A DNA stretch of 64,000 bases, from contig JAXMCV010000002.1 in assembly GCA_046349215.1 (NCBI GenBank), forward strand, positions 372,001 to 436,000, given 5' to 3'. The notes below the pieces were generated by a model. It was not told the DNA's origin, made no database searches, and was given only the letters and a program-made list of their open reading frames with translations. The DNA comes from JAJXWB01 sp046349215 (GTDB lineage: Bacteria > Pseudomonadota > Alphaproteobacteria > Rhizobiales > Beijerinckiaceae). A program made the position numbers and the translations under genes. This document shows positions 40,475 through 49,435 of the stretch, in pieces. Numbering within the stretch: the first letter of the stretch is position 1; each line of letters begins with the position of its first letter.

Positions 40475-42580
40475 ATGGCGACGAGGCGACAGTTTGTTCA
40501 AGGTCTGCCGGTAGTCGGAAGCGCTTTCGCGGTCGGGGCATCCCTGGTTCTCGAGGACAGCCCCGCCTATGCGCAAGGCCAGCAGAGGCAGCCGCTCGCC
40601 GGTCATTTTCATCCCAAAGGCAAAGCGCCTTCGAAATTCACGGCGGAGGTTCTGCAGAAGGCGAAAGCCAGCCTGCCGTTTTCCGACGCGAAGGATTTCG
40701 AGGAACAGAAGCGCGGCCTGATTGCGCCGATGCCCGACCTCGAGATCAGATCGGAGGCCGGCCATGTCGCATGGGACATGAAGCGCTTCCAGTTCCTGAA
40801 CGAAAAGGATTCGTTCGACTCCATTCATCCCTCGTTGCTGCGACAGTCGAAACTCAACAACAATTACGGACTCTATGAAGTCATCCCCGGCATTTACCAG
40901 GTGCGTGGCCTCGACCTGTCCGACATCACGTTCATCCGGGGCAAGACGGGCTGGATCGTGTTCGATCCGCTGGTCAGCAAGGAGGTCGTGCAGGCGGCGT
41001 GGGCTCTTCTCCAGAAGCATGTCGGCAAGGGTCTGCCTGTCACCGCGGTAATCTATTCCCATACGCACGCCGATCACTGGGGCGGCGTGCGCGGCATCGT
41101 CGACGAGGCCGACGTCCGTTCCGGCAAGGTCCCGGTAATCGCGCCTGTCGACTTCATGGACTTCACCGTGTCGGAGAACGTCTACGCCGGCAATGCCATG
41201 AACCGGCGCCTGTTCTTCCAGTATGGACTGCTGTTGCCCGCCGCGCCCCACGGCTATGTCGGACAGGGCCTCGGGCAGGCCGTTTCAGCCGGCGCCGTCG
41301 GGCTGATCGCGCCCACCCGCTACGTGAAGGAGCCGATCGAGGAATTCGAGGTCGACGGCCTGAAGATGGTGTTCCAGAACACGCCGAATACAGAGGCGCC
41401 GCGGGAGATGAACACCTACATTCCCGAGATGAAGGCGCTGTGGATGGCGGAAAACGTCATCGCCTCGTTGCACAATATCTACACCTTGCGCGGCGCGCCG
41501 GTTCGCGACCCGCTGAACTGGTCGAAATATATCGGCGAGGCGCTCTATCGCTTCGGCCAGGAAGCGGAAGTGATGTTCGCGTCCCACCACTGGCCGCGCT
41601 GGGGCAATGCGCGCGTACAGGAAGTCCTCAGGGACCAGCGCGATCTCTACGCGAATATGAACAACCAGGTCCTGCACTACGCCAACCAGGGCGTGACGAT
41701 CAACGAAATCCACAATGTCTACGAGCTTCCGAAGGACTTGCAGGCGAAGTGGCATTGCCGCGGCTATCATGGCTCGCCCGAGCACAACAGCCGCGGCGTC
41801 ATACAGCGCTATCTCGGATTCTGGGACTGCAATCCGGCGACGCTGATCCCCCTTTCGCCGTCGGAATCCGCGCCGCTCTACGTCGAGATGATGGGCGGCG
41901 CCGACAGCATCATGAAGCGCGGCCAGCAGCTGCACGACGAGGGCAAGTATCTTCTCGCTTCGGAGATCATGAACAAGCTCGTGCAGGCGCAGCCGCAAAA
42001 TGCCGCGGCGAAGGATCTGCTCGCCGACATATTCGAGCAGCTCGGCTACCAGCAGGAAAATCCGGGTCTGCGTAACAGCTTCCTGGCCGGCGCTTATGAA
42101 TTGCGCACCGGCATCCCGTCCGGCGCGACGGCGAGCACCACCAGTCCCGACGTGATCCGGGCCATGTCGACGGAGCTGTTCCTGAATTTCCTGGCCATTC
42201 GCATGGACAGCCGCAAGGCCGAGGGCATGCGGTTCACGATGAATCTCGTCACTCCGGACAATGGCGAAAAATTCATCGTAGAACTCGCGAACGCGACGCT
42301 CACCAACATCAAGGGCTTCTCGGCGGCGAAACCCGACCTCACGCTGACCATCAATCGCTCAGATCTCGAGGCGACGATGATGGGCGTCAAGACGCTCGAT
42401 GCGCAGATCGCGGCGGGAGTCGCGAAGATCGAAGGCAATCCGGCGGTCCTCAAGATGCTCGCTTCGACGATGGTGGAATTTGATCCGCGGTTCCAGGTGT
42501 TGCCCGGCACCAAGGGCAAGCAAATGGCGATGCACGAGGATCCGTACGAAGCGGACGTCGGTAAGATAATTCCGGAGTGA
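40475..42580 (+). CDS. Tat-exported alkyl sulfatase (SdsA1/BDS1 family)
   Basis: A 701-residue type III sulfatase. A Tat signal, MATRRQFVQGLPVVGSAFAVGA, places it in the periplasm. The metallo-beta-lactamase core has the dizinc motif SHTHADHWGG, with further ligands expected in NTEAPREMN, MAENVIASLHN and FASHHWPRWG. A dimerisation region (about 390-560) and a C-terminal SCP2-like domain (about 570-690) complete the family pattern. It hydrolyses primary alkyl sulfates such as dodecyl sulfate to alcohol and sulfate. No formylglycine is needed, unlike the two sulfatases at 18-25 kb. It probably forms a unit with the regulator before it. Confidence 0.92.
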   Translation: MATRRQFVQGLPVVGSAFAVGASLVLEDSPAYAQGQQRQPLAGHFHPKGKAPSKFTAEVLQKAKASLPFSDAKDFEEQKRGLIAPMPDLEIRSEAGHVAWDMKRFQFLNEKDSFDSIHPSLLRQSKLNNNYGLYEVIPGIYQVRGLDLSDITFIRGKTGWIVFDPLVSKEVVQAAWALLQKHVGKGLPVTAVIYSHTHADHWGGVRGIVDEADVRSGKVPVIAPVDFMDFTVSENVYAGNAMNRRLFFQYGLLLPAAPHGYVGQGLGQAVSAGAVGLIAPTRYVKEPIEEFEVDGLKMVFQNTPNTEAPREMNTYIPEMKALWMAENVIASLHNIYTLRGAPVRDPLNWSKYIGEALYRFGQEAEVMFASHHWPRWGNARVQEVLRDQRDLYANMNNQVLHYANQGVTINEIHNVYELPKDLQAKWHCRGYHGSPEHNSRGVIQRYLGFWDCNPATLIPLSPSESAPLYVEMMGGADSIMKRGQQLHDEGKYLLASEIMNKLVQAQPQNAAAKDLLADIFEQLGYQQENPGLRNSFLAGAYELRTGIPSGATASTTSPDVIRAMSTELFLNFLAIRMDSRKAEGMRFTMNLVTPDNGEKFIVELANATLTNIKGFSAAKPDLTLTINRSDLEATMMGVKTLDAQIAAGVAKIEGNPAVLKMLASTMVEFDPRFQVLPGTKGKQMAMHEDPYEADVGKIIPE

Positions 42581-42656
42581 TTGGCGCCTGTCCTGCATTG
42601 CAGGCCCGACGAGAGTCACTTAAGAGCGACGCCTTCGCGCAGGGCGCTTGAAGAAA

Positions 42657-42681
42657 GGCGGCCAAGGGCGACTTGGCCGCC
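42657..42681 (+). terminator. Strong hairpin after the alkyl sulfatase gene
   Basis: GGCGGCCAAG (42657-42666) pairs perfectly with CTTGGCCGCC (42672-42681) around a 5-base loop. No T run follows, and the patatin start is only 21 bases further on. It may terminate the sulfatase transcript or act as a processing or attenuation hairpin before the patatin gene. Confidence 0.6.
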
Positions 42682-42702
42682 GCACAGAGTGGAGTTGGCG
42701 CA

Positions 42703-43758
42703 ATGCCGAAAGAGACCGGTGAAAGATCGGCGACGCAGTCGTCTCGATCGCAAGTGCTCGTCGACCTGGCGTTGCAGGGGGGCGGTTCGCACGGCGCCTT
42801 CACATGGGGCGTGCTGGATCGACTGCTTGAAGAGCCCTGGCTGAAGATCGAGGCGATCTCCGGCACGTCGGCAGGCGCGATGAACGCCGCGGTGCTGGTC
42901 AGCGGATTTGCGAAGGCGGGCGCCGCCGGCGCGCGCGAGGCGCTCGACGCGTATTGGGACCGGGTCGCGAGCGCGGCGGCCTATAGCCCTATCCAGAGGT
43001 CGATGCTCGATCGGGCGCTCAACAGATGGACGCTCGACACGTCGCCGGCCTACATCATGATGGATCTCATGAGCCGGCTGGTGTCGCCCTACACGCTGGA
43101 CCCGTTCGGCGCCAATCCGATCCGCAAGATTCTCGAGGACAGCATCGACTTCGGACATTTCGCAGATTCGCCGATCAAGGTCTTCATCACGGCGACCAAC
43201 GTCTACACAGGTCGCGGCCGGGTGTTCCGCAATCGCGAAATCACGCCGGAAGTTCTCCTGGCGTCCGCCTGCTTGCCAACCCTGTTCCAGGCGATCGAAA
43301 TAGACGGCGAACCCTATTGGGATGGCGGCTATGCCGGCAATCCGACGATCACGCCGCTCATTCGCGAGAGCGAAGCGCGCGACACGATTCTCGTGCAGAT
43401 CAATCCGCGCGAGCGTCGCGAGACCCCACGCACGGCCAGCGACATTCTCAACCGACTGAACGAGATCTCGTTCAATGCGCCGTTGATGAAGGAATTGCGG
43501 ATGATCGCGCTCCTGCGTCAGGCCGCGGACCCCGGCGACGGCGAGGGGCGGCGCTGGGCGCAGATGCGCACGCATCGCATCATGACCGATAGCCTGGCGG
43601 ACTTCGGCGCTTCGTCCAAGCTCAATGCGGAACGCGCCTTCCTTCAGGTTCTGAAGGAAGAGGGCCGTCGCGTTGCGGACGAGTTTCTGCGTGAGCATGG
43701 ACAGGACATCGGCGTCCGCTCCACCGCCGATCTCGACGTTCTTCTTTCCGAGTGCTGA
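42703..43758 (+). CDS. Patatin-like phospholipase
   Basis: A 351-residue cytosolic or peripheral lipid acyl hydrolase. Ser-Asp dyad motifs are clear: oxyanion loop LALQGGGSHGAFTWG, nucleophile elbow ISGTSAGAMNA (G-T-S-A-G) and D-G-G in YWDGGYAGNP. The ATG at 42703 has GGAG nearby. Its stop lies two bases before the start of the GntP permease, so the two are coupled. In other Alphaproteobacteria, patatins of this type sit beside 3-hydroxybutyrate dehydrogenase genes; here the partner is a hydroxy-acid permease instead. The lipid or polyester substrate is not known. Confidence 0.88.
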   Translation: MPKETGERSATQSSRSQVLVDLALQGGGSHGAFTWGVLDRLLEEPWLKIEAISGTSAGAMNAAVLVSGFAKAGAAGAREALDAYWDRVASAAAYSPIQRSMLDRALNRWTLDTSPAYIMMDLMSRLVSPYTLDPFGANPIRKILEDSIDFGHFADSPIKVFITATNVYTGRGRVFRNREITPEVLLASACLPTLFQAIEIDGEPYWDGGYAGNPTITPLIRESEARDTILVQINPRERRETPRTASDILNRLNEISFNAPLMKELRMIALLRQAADPGDGEGRRWAQMRTHRIMTDSLADFGASSKLNAERAFLQVLKEEGRRVADEFLREHGQDIGVRSTADLDVLLSEC

Positions 43759-43760
43759 TC

Positions 43761-45233
43761 ATGAATGGTTCCGAAATCATCGGCCTGCTCGGCATTCTGG
43801 TCGGCCTTGCCGTCCTGATCTGGTTTGCGTTCCGTAGCTGGAGCGTCCTGCTGCTCGCGCCGATCGCTGCGCTGATCGCGGCCTTCTTCTCGCGCGAACC
43901 GCTGCTGGCGCACTGGACAGAGACTTTCATGCGCGGCGCCTCGGGGTTCCTCGCACAGTTCTTCCCGATCTTCCTGCTCGGCGCCCTGTTCGGAAAGCTG
44001 ATGGAAGATTCCGGATCCGTATCGGCCATCGCCGACTACATGACCGTCAAGCTCGGGCCGAAGCGCGCCATTCTCGCCGTCGTTCTCGGCGGGGCGATCG
44101 TCACCTACGGCGGCGTCAGCCTGTTCGTCGCCTTCTTCGTCATAGCGCCGATGGCCGACGGCCTGTTCCGCGCCGCCGGCATTCCGCGCCGCCTCATGCC
44201 GGCGGCGATCATGCTCGGCACGTCGACATTCACCATGTCGGCAATGCCGGGAACGCCGTCGATCCAGAACACGATCCCCATGCCATTCTTCGGCACCACG
44301 CCTTTCGCGGCGCCGGGCCTCGGAGTGATCGCGTCGCTCATCATGTTTGCCTTCGGCATGTGGTGGCTCGTGCGGGAAGAAAAGGTCGCGCATGCGCGAG
44401 GCGAAGGGTTTGGCGACGGCGCGCCCAAGTCCGCCGACGAGGTGGCGGCCGACGGGAACCTGCGCGAGCGCGCCAGCGCCTCGCGCGATTTCGATCCCGC
44501 GGAAATCGGACATGGACAGATCGCCGACGACAAGCCGGGATTTGCCGCTGCGGCGGCGCCGATCGTTGTCGTGGTTCTGGTCAATCTCGTTCTCTCGCTC
44601 GTCGTTCTGCCACGCATGGACCTCAGTTTCCTGCGCACGCCGCAATGGGGCGATGTGTCGCCGAGCGCTGTCACAGGCGTGTGGTCGGTGCTGACGGCTT
44701 TGACGCTTGCGATCGTCACGACGCTCGTCCTGCACTGGCGTCGCATTCCGGACATCCGCGCCACGATCGACGCCGGCGTCAACGCGTCGGCGCTGCCGGC
44801 CATCAGCGTCGCCAGTCTCGTCGGCTTCGGCGGCGTCGTGGCGGCGCTGCCGGCTTTCGTCATGGTCCGCGACGCCGTGCTCGGCATCGGCGGTGGTCCG
44901 CTCGTGTCGCTTGCCGTGGCGACGAACACGCTCGCCGCGCTCACGGGTTCGGCTTCCGGCGGCCTTACCATCGCCCTCGACGCGCTGGGCGCCACCTATC
45001 TGGAGCGCGCGGCGGCGATCGGCATGGATCCGGCGCTCCTGCACCGCGTCGCCGTCATCGGTTCGGGCACGCTCGACAGTCTTCCGCACAACGGCGCCGT
45101 CGTCACATTGCTTTCCGTCTGCGGATCGACGCACGGCAAGAGCTACAAGGATATCTTCATGGTCGGCATTCTCGGCGCGATCATCGCACTCGTTGTGGTG
45201 ATCGTTCTGGGATCGCTGGTCGGATCGTTCTAA
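43761..45233 (+). CDS. GntP-family permease
   Basis: A 490-residue inner-membrane protein with about twelve helices and GntP-family signatures: FPIFLLGALFGKLMEDSGSV, FFVIAPMADGLFRAAGIPRR, and near the C-terminus VIGSGTLDSLPHNGAVVTLL. A charged cytosolic loop lies at about 210-260. GntP members import gluconate, hydroxybutyrate or related hydroxy acids with protons. I take the ATG at 43761; a GTG at 43752 overlapping the patatin stop is possible. Pairing with the patatin gene hints at import or export of a hydroxy acid derived from lipid or polyhydroxybutyrate. Confidence 0.82.
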   Translation: MNGSEIIGLLGILVGLAVLIWFAFRSWSVLLLAPIAALIAAFFSREPLLAHWTETFMRGASGFLAQFFPIFLLGALFGKLMEDSGSVSAIADYMTVKLGPKRAILAVVLGGAIVTYGGVSLFVAFFVIAPMADGLFRAAGIPRRLMPAAIMLGTSTFTMSAMPGTPSIQNTIPMPFFGTTPFAAPGLGVIASLIMFAFGMWWLVREEKVAHARGEGFGDGAPKSADEVAADGNLRERASASRDFDPAEIGHGQIADDKPGFAAAAAPIVVVVLVNLVLSLVVLPRMDLSFLRTPQWGDVSPSAVTGVWSVLTALTLAIVTTLVLHWRRIPDIRATIDAGVNASALPAISVASLVGFGGVVAALPAFVMVRDAVLGIGGGPLVSLAVATNTLAALTGSASGGLTIALDALGATYLERAAAIGMDPALLHRVAVIGSGTLDSLPHNGAVVTLLSVCGSTHGKSYKDIFMVGILGAIIALVVVIVLGSLVGSF

Positions 45234-45272
45234 CGAGCGGCCCGTCGGGCCGCCAAACACGAGGCGCACGTC

Positions 45273-46385
45273 TTGGTCACCTTCGCGCGCAAAGCGTCTT
45301 CTCCCGTCGTCGGCGGCGCGTTCGTCGTCGCAACATCCGCGCTCGTCCTGCTCTGCGCGGGCTGCAAGAGCGAGAAGGCCGAACAGCCGGCGCCGCCGCG
45401 TCCCGTCCGCACGGTCGTCGTCGAGAAGGCCGGTCTCGGCGAGACCGTCGTCCTGACGGGGCAGATACTCGCCGAGAAGGAGGTTTCGCTCGCTTTCCGC
45501 ATCGGCGGCCGCATCATCGAGCGCACGGTCGGCTCAGGCGACCGCGTGACGCCGGACCAGGTCGTGGCGAAGCTCGATCCGCAAAACGAAATGAACGCGC
45601 TGCGTTCGGCGAATGCGGCGCTCTCCGCCGCGCAGGGCCGGCTGGTTCAGGATTCCAATCATTTCGAGCGACAGGAAACGCTGCTGCGGCAAGGCTGGAC
45701 GACGAGGGTCAATTTCGACCAGGCGCAGCAGGCGCTGCGGACCGCGAAGGCCGCGGTCGACGACGCGAAGGCGCAGGTCGAGATCGCCGAGGACCGCGTC
45801 AGCTATACGCAATTGAAAGCCGGCGTTGCCGGTACGATCACGCGCCGCGCCGCCGAGGCCGGCGAGGTCGTGCAGGCCGGGCAGGTCGTCTTTACGGTCG
45901 CGCGCGACAGCGGATGGGACGCGGTTTTCGACGTGCCGGCGCAGGTGCTGCGCACGGCGCCGCCGGACGCCGACATTTTGCTGGCTCTGAGCGATGATCC
46001 CAAGGTGACGGCGAAAGGCCGTGTGCGACAGGTCGATCCGCAGGCTGATCCCGTGACGCGCACCTTCAAGGTGCGTGTCGCCGTGAACGATCCGCCGGCG
46101 GCAATGCGCCTCGGCGCGACCGTAACGGGAAGGATGGAGATCGACCGCGGGCACGGGCTTTCCATCCCGGCCAGCGCACTCACCGCAGACGGCAAGAATC
46201 CGGCGGTCTGGATCGTCGATCCCGCCAGTTTCACGGTGGCTCTCAAGCCGATCGAGGTGCAGCGGTTCGATCCGGGCACGGTCGTCGTGTCTAGCGGGCT
46301 CGATGGCGGCGAGATCGTTGTGACTGCCGGCGTCCAGGCGTTGCATCCCGGCCAGAAGGTTCGTCTGCTGGGGACGAAGCCATGA
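45273..46385 (+). CDS. RND efflux periplasmic adaptor lipoprotein (AcrA/MexA-like)
   Basis: A 370-residue membrane-fusion protein starting at TTG, with GAGG eight bases upstream. Its lipoprotein signal ends at VLLCAGC. Lipoyl halves EVSLAFRIGGRIIERTVGSG and LKAGVAGTITRRAAEAGEVV flank a helical hairpin (about 100-170). Beta-barrel and membrane-proximal domains follow. It overlaps the pump gene by four bases. This adaptor class serves drug/organic-solute RND pumps rather than metal pumps. No outer-membrane channel gene follows, so it probably uses a TolC-like channel encoded elsewhere. Confidence 0.88.
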   Translation: MVTFARKASSPVVGGAFVVATSALVLLCAGCKSEKAEQPAPPRPVRTVVVEKAGLGETVVLTGQILAEKEVSLAFRIGGRIIERTVGSGDRVTPDQVVAKLDPQNEMNALRSANAALSAAQGRLVQDSNHFERQETLLRQGWTTRVNFDQAQQALRTAKAAVDDAKAQVEIAEDRVSYTQLKAGVAGTITRRAAEAGEVVQAGQVVFTVARDSGWDAVFDVPAQVLRTAPPDADILLALSDDPKVTAKGRVRQVDPQADPVTRTFKVRVAVNDPPAAMRLGATVTGRMEIDRGHGLSIPASALTADGKNPAVWIVDPASFTVALKPIEVQRFDPGTVVVSSGLDGGEIVVTAGVQALHPGQKVRLLGTKP

Positions 46386-49300
46386 TCGGTCCCAATCTTT
46401 CCGACTGGGCGCTGAAACACAGATCCTTCGTCGTGTTCGCGATGCTCGCGATCGTCGTCGCGGGCCTGATGTCTTATTACCGGCTCGGACGAAACGAGGA
46501 TCCTGCCTTCACGTTCCGCTCGATGGTTGTGCAGGCCGCGTGGCCCGGCGCTACTCTCGACGATACGTTGACGCAGGTGACCGAACGCCTCGAACGCAAG
46601 CTGCAGGAAACGAAGAACGTCGACTTCCTGCGTTCCTACACGAGTCCGGGTCTCTCGACGATCTTCGTCAACCTGAAGGGACTCACCCCGCCGCGCGAAG
46701 TGCCCGATATCTGGTATCAGGTCCGCAAGAACATTTCGGATATTCGCGGCACGCTGCCGCAGGGCATCGTCGGCCCCGGTTTCAACGACGATTTCGGCGA
46801 TACGTTCGGCCTGATCTACGCCTTCACGTCCGACGGTTTCAGTCATCGCGAATTGCGCGACTACGTGGAGGCGATGCGCTCCCAATTGCTGCAGGTCGCC
46901 GATGTGTCGAAGATCGAGATGCTCGGCGAGCAGGACGAACGCATCTACCTCGAATTCTCGACCGAACGGCTGGCAGGCCTCGGTATCGACCGGAGCGCGC
47001 TGATCGCCGCGCTGCAGGCGCAGAACGCGGTAGCGCCGGCCGGTTCCGTCCAGACCAGCGACGAGCGCATCATCATCCGCGTGACCGGCGCCTTTCGTTC
47101 CGAGAGCGATCTGCTCGACATCAATATTTCATCGAACGGCCGCCTGATCCGGTTGCGCGATATCGCCGAGACGCGGCGCAGCCTGGCGGACCCCCCGCAG
47201 CCGCTGTTTCGTGTCAACGGCAAGCCGGCCATCGGCCTTGCGATCGCGATGCGCGATGGAGGCGACATCCTTTCTCTCGGCAGGAATGTACGCAAGTCGA
47301 TCGACTCCGGCATGGTTGACCTGCCGCTCGGCATCGACGCGGTCCTCGTCTCCAACCAGCCCGATGTCGTCGATCACGCGATCGGCGAATTCATGACATC
47401 GCTGTGGCAGGCGATCGCCATCATCATGGCCTGCAGCATCGTCAGCCTCGGCTTCCGGCCGGGCGCCGTGGTGGCGCTTTCGATCCCGCTGACGGTTGCA
47501 ATCATCTTTCCGATCATGCAGGCGATCAACATCGACCTTCAGCGCATCTCTCTCGGCGCGCTGATCATCGCGCTCGGCCTTCTGGTCGACGACGCCATGA
47601 CTACAGTCGACGTGATGACCTCGCGCATGGCGGCCGGCGACAGCAAGGAAAAGGCGGCGACATTCGCCTATGATACGCTCGCCTTTCCCATGCTGACCGG
47701 ATCTTTCGTGACGGCGGCTGGTTTCGTGCCTATCGGCTTCGCGAAATCCTCGGCCGGCGAGTACACCTTCTCCATCTTCGCGGTCGTTTCGATCGCCTTG
47801 ATCGTGTCGTGGTTCGTCGCGGTCCTGTTCGCTCCGCTGCTCGGCGTCTGGATTCTCAAGGTTCCCGAGAAGAAGACGGAAGAAAAGCCGAGTCGCATCA
47901 TGAACGCCTTCCGCAGCATCCTGCTGACGGCGATGCGTCATCGCTGGATCACGGTGGCTGCGACGCTCGCCTGTTTCGTCGTATCGTTGCTTTTGCTGCC
48001 GGCGGTGCCGCGACAGTTCTTTCCCGCGTCCGACCGTCCGGAACTGCTCGTCGATATCAGCCTGCCGCAGAACGCCTCGATCTTCGCGAGCGATGCGGCC
48101 GCAAAGAAGCTCGATACGATCCTCAAGGCCAGTCCCGAGGTTGCGAGCTGGAGCACGTATGTGGGCCGGGGCGCGATCCGCTTCTACCTGCCGCTGAATG
48201 TGCAGCTGAACAATGATTTCTTCGCGCAAGCGGTCGTCGTCGCCAAGGATGTTGGCGCGCGCGAGCGATTGCATGCCGCACTCGACAAGGCGCTCGCCGA
48301 AGAATTTCCGGACGCCGTTTCCCGCGTGTCGCCGCTCGAACTCGGCCCGCCTGTCGGCTGGCCTGTGCAATATCGCGTCAGCGGCCCCGATCTCGACCAG
48401 ACGCGTTCCATCGCATTGCGCGTCGGAGCCGTCCTCGGTTCGAACGACAAGCTGCGCCGCATCAACTACGACTGGATGGCGCCTGCCCGGAAAGTGCGCG
48501 TCGCGGTCGACCAGGACCAGGCGCGGCTGCTCGGCCTCAGCTCGCAGGCGCTGTCCCAGGCGATCAACACCGCGATGACCGGGCAACCCGTGACGCAGGT
48601 GCGCGACGACATCTACCTCGTCAACGTGGTCATGCGCGCCGAGAACCAGCAACGCGCCTCGCTCGAGACGCTGCAATCCCTGCAAGTGCCGCTGCCGAAC
48701 GGACGCACGGTTCCGCTGAGCCAGATCGCGCGGTTCGACTACGAGCAGGAATATCCGCTGGTATGGCGGCGCGACCGCGTGCCGACGCTCACCGTGCAGG
48801 CGGACGTCGTGCCGGGGGCGACGCCAGAGGCCGTCGTCGACACGCTGGCGCCGGCCATCGCCTCACTGCGCGAAAGTTTGCCGAAGGGCTATTCGATCGT
48901 CGTCGGCGGCACGGTCGAGGAGAGCGCGAGATCGCAGGAATCGGTCTTCGCCATGATACCGGCGATGCTGTTCCTGATGCTGCTGTTCCTCATGTCGCAA
49001 CTCCACAGCTTCACCCGGCTGGCCATGGTCCTGGCGCTCGTTCCGATGGGGCTGATCGGCATCGTGGGGGCGCTGCTGCTGTCGGGGCGGCCGCTCGGCT
49101 TCGTGGCGATTCTCGGCATGCTCGCGCTGATGGGAATGATCGCGCGCAACGCGGTCATTCTCATCGAGCAGATCGAGGCCGAACGCACCCAGGGACGTGA
49201 ATTGTGGGATGCGATCGTCGAAGGCGCGGTCTCGCGCTTCCGGCCGATCATGCTCACCGCGATTTCCACCGTCCTGGGGTTCATCCCGATCGCGCCAACC

Positions 49301-49435
49301 GTGTTCTGGGGGCCGATGGCTTTCGCGATCATGGGCGGTCTGTTCGTCGCGACAGTGCTGACGTTGATCGTCCTGCCGTCGCTCTACGTGATCTTCTTCC
49401 GCGTGAAGGAGCCGACAGGACCGCTAGTGGCCTGA
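46382..49435 (+). CDS. RND efflux pump (AcrB-related, hydrophobe/amphiphile type)
   Basis: A 1017-residue inner-membrane proton/solute antiporter. The N-terminus NLSDWALKHRSFVVFAMLAI leads into TM1, with two large periplasmic domains. The TM4 motif is ALGLLVDDAMTTVDVMTSRM, keeping the two adjacent Asp used for proton translocation in AcrB-like pumps. Later come MLALMGMIARNAVILIEQI and FRPIMLTAISTVLGFIPI. The length is typical. It forms an operon with the adaptor. Its last 12 bases overlap the convergent antiporter gene at 49424. The substrate range cannot be read from sequence. Confidence 0.9.
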   Translation: MIGPNLSDWALKHRSFVVFAMLAIVVAGLMSYYRLGRNEDPAFTFRSMVVQAAWPGATLDDTLTQVTERLERKLQETKNVDFLRSYTSPGLSTIFVNLKGLTPPREVPDIWYQVRKNISDIRGTLPQGIVGPGFNDDFGDTFGLIYAFTSDGFSHRELRDYVEAMRSQLLQVADVSKIEMLGEQDERIYLEFSTERLAGLGIDRSALIAALQAQNAVAPAGSVQTSDERIIIRVTGAFRSESDLLDINISSNGRLIRLRDIAETRRSLADPPQPLFRVNGKPAIGLAIAMRDGGDILSLGRNVRKSIDSGMVDLPLGIDAVLVSNQPDVVDHAIGEFMTSLWQAIAIIMACSIVSLGFRPGAVVALSIPLTVAIIFPIMQAINIDLQRISLGALIIALGLLVDDAMTTVDVMTSRMAAGDSKEKAATFAYDTLAFPMLTGSFVTAAGFVPIGFAKSSAGEYTFSIFAVVSIALIVSWFVAVLFAPLLGVWILKVPEKKTEEKPSRIMNAFRSILLTAMRHRWITVAATLACFVVSLLLLPAVPRQFFPASDRPELLVDISLPQNASIFASDAAAKKLDTILKASPEVASWSTYVGRGAIRFYLPLNVQLNNDFFAQAVVVAKDVGARERLHAALDKALAEEFPDAVSRVSPLELGPPVGWPVQYRVSGPDLDQTRSIALRVGAVLGSNDKLRRINYDWMAPARKVRVAVDQDQARLLGLSSQALSQAINTAMTGQPVTQVRDDIYLVNVVMRAENQQRASLETLQSLQVPLPNGRTVPLSQIARFDYEQEYPLVWRRDRVPTLTVQADVVPGATPEAVVDTLAPAIASLRESLPKGYSIVVGGTVEESARSQESVFAMIPAMLFLMLLFLMSQLHSFTRLAMVLALVPMGLIGIVGALLLSGRPLGFVAILGMLALMGMIARNAVILIEQIEAERTQGRELWDAIVEGAVSRFRPIMLTAISTVLGFIPIAPTVFWGPMAFAIMGGLFVATVLTLIVLPSLYVIFFRVKEPTGPLVA

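Noticed and set aside
43644..45269. 541-codon open frame opposite the GntP permease
   Set aside because: It has typical shadow composition (Arg/Asp/His/Glu), no signal or domain, and a real 12-helix protein on the other strand.
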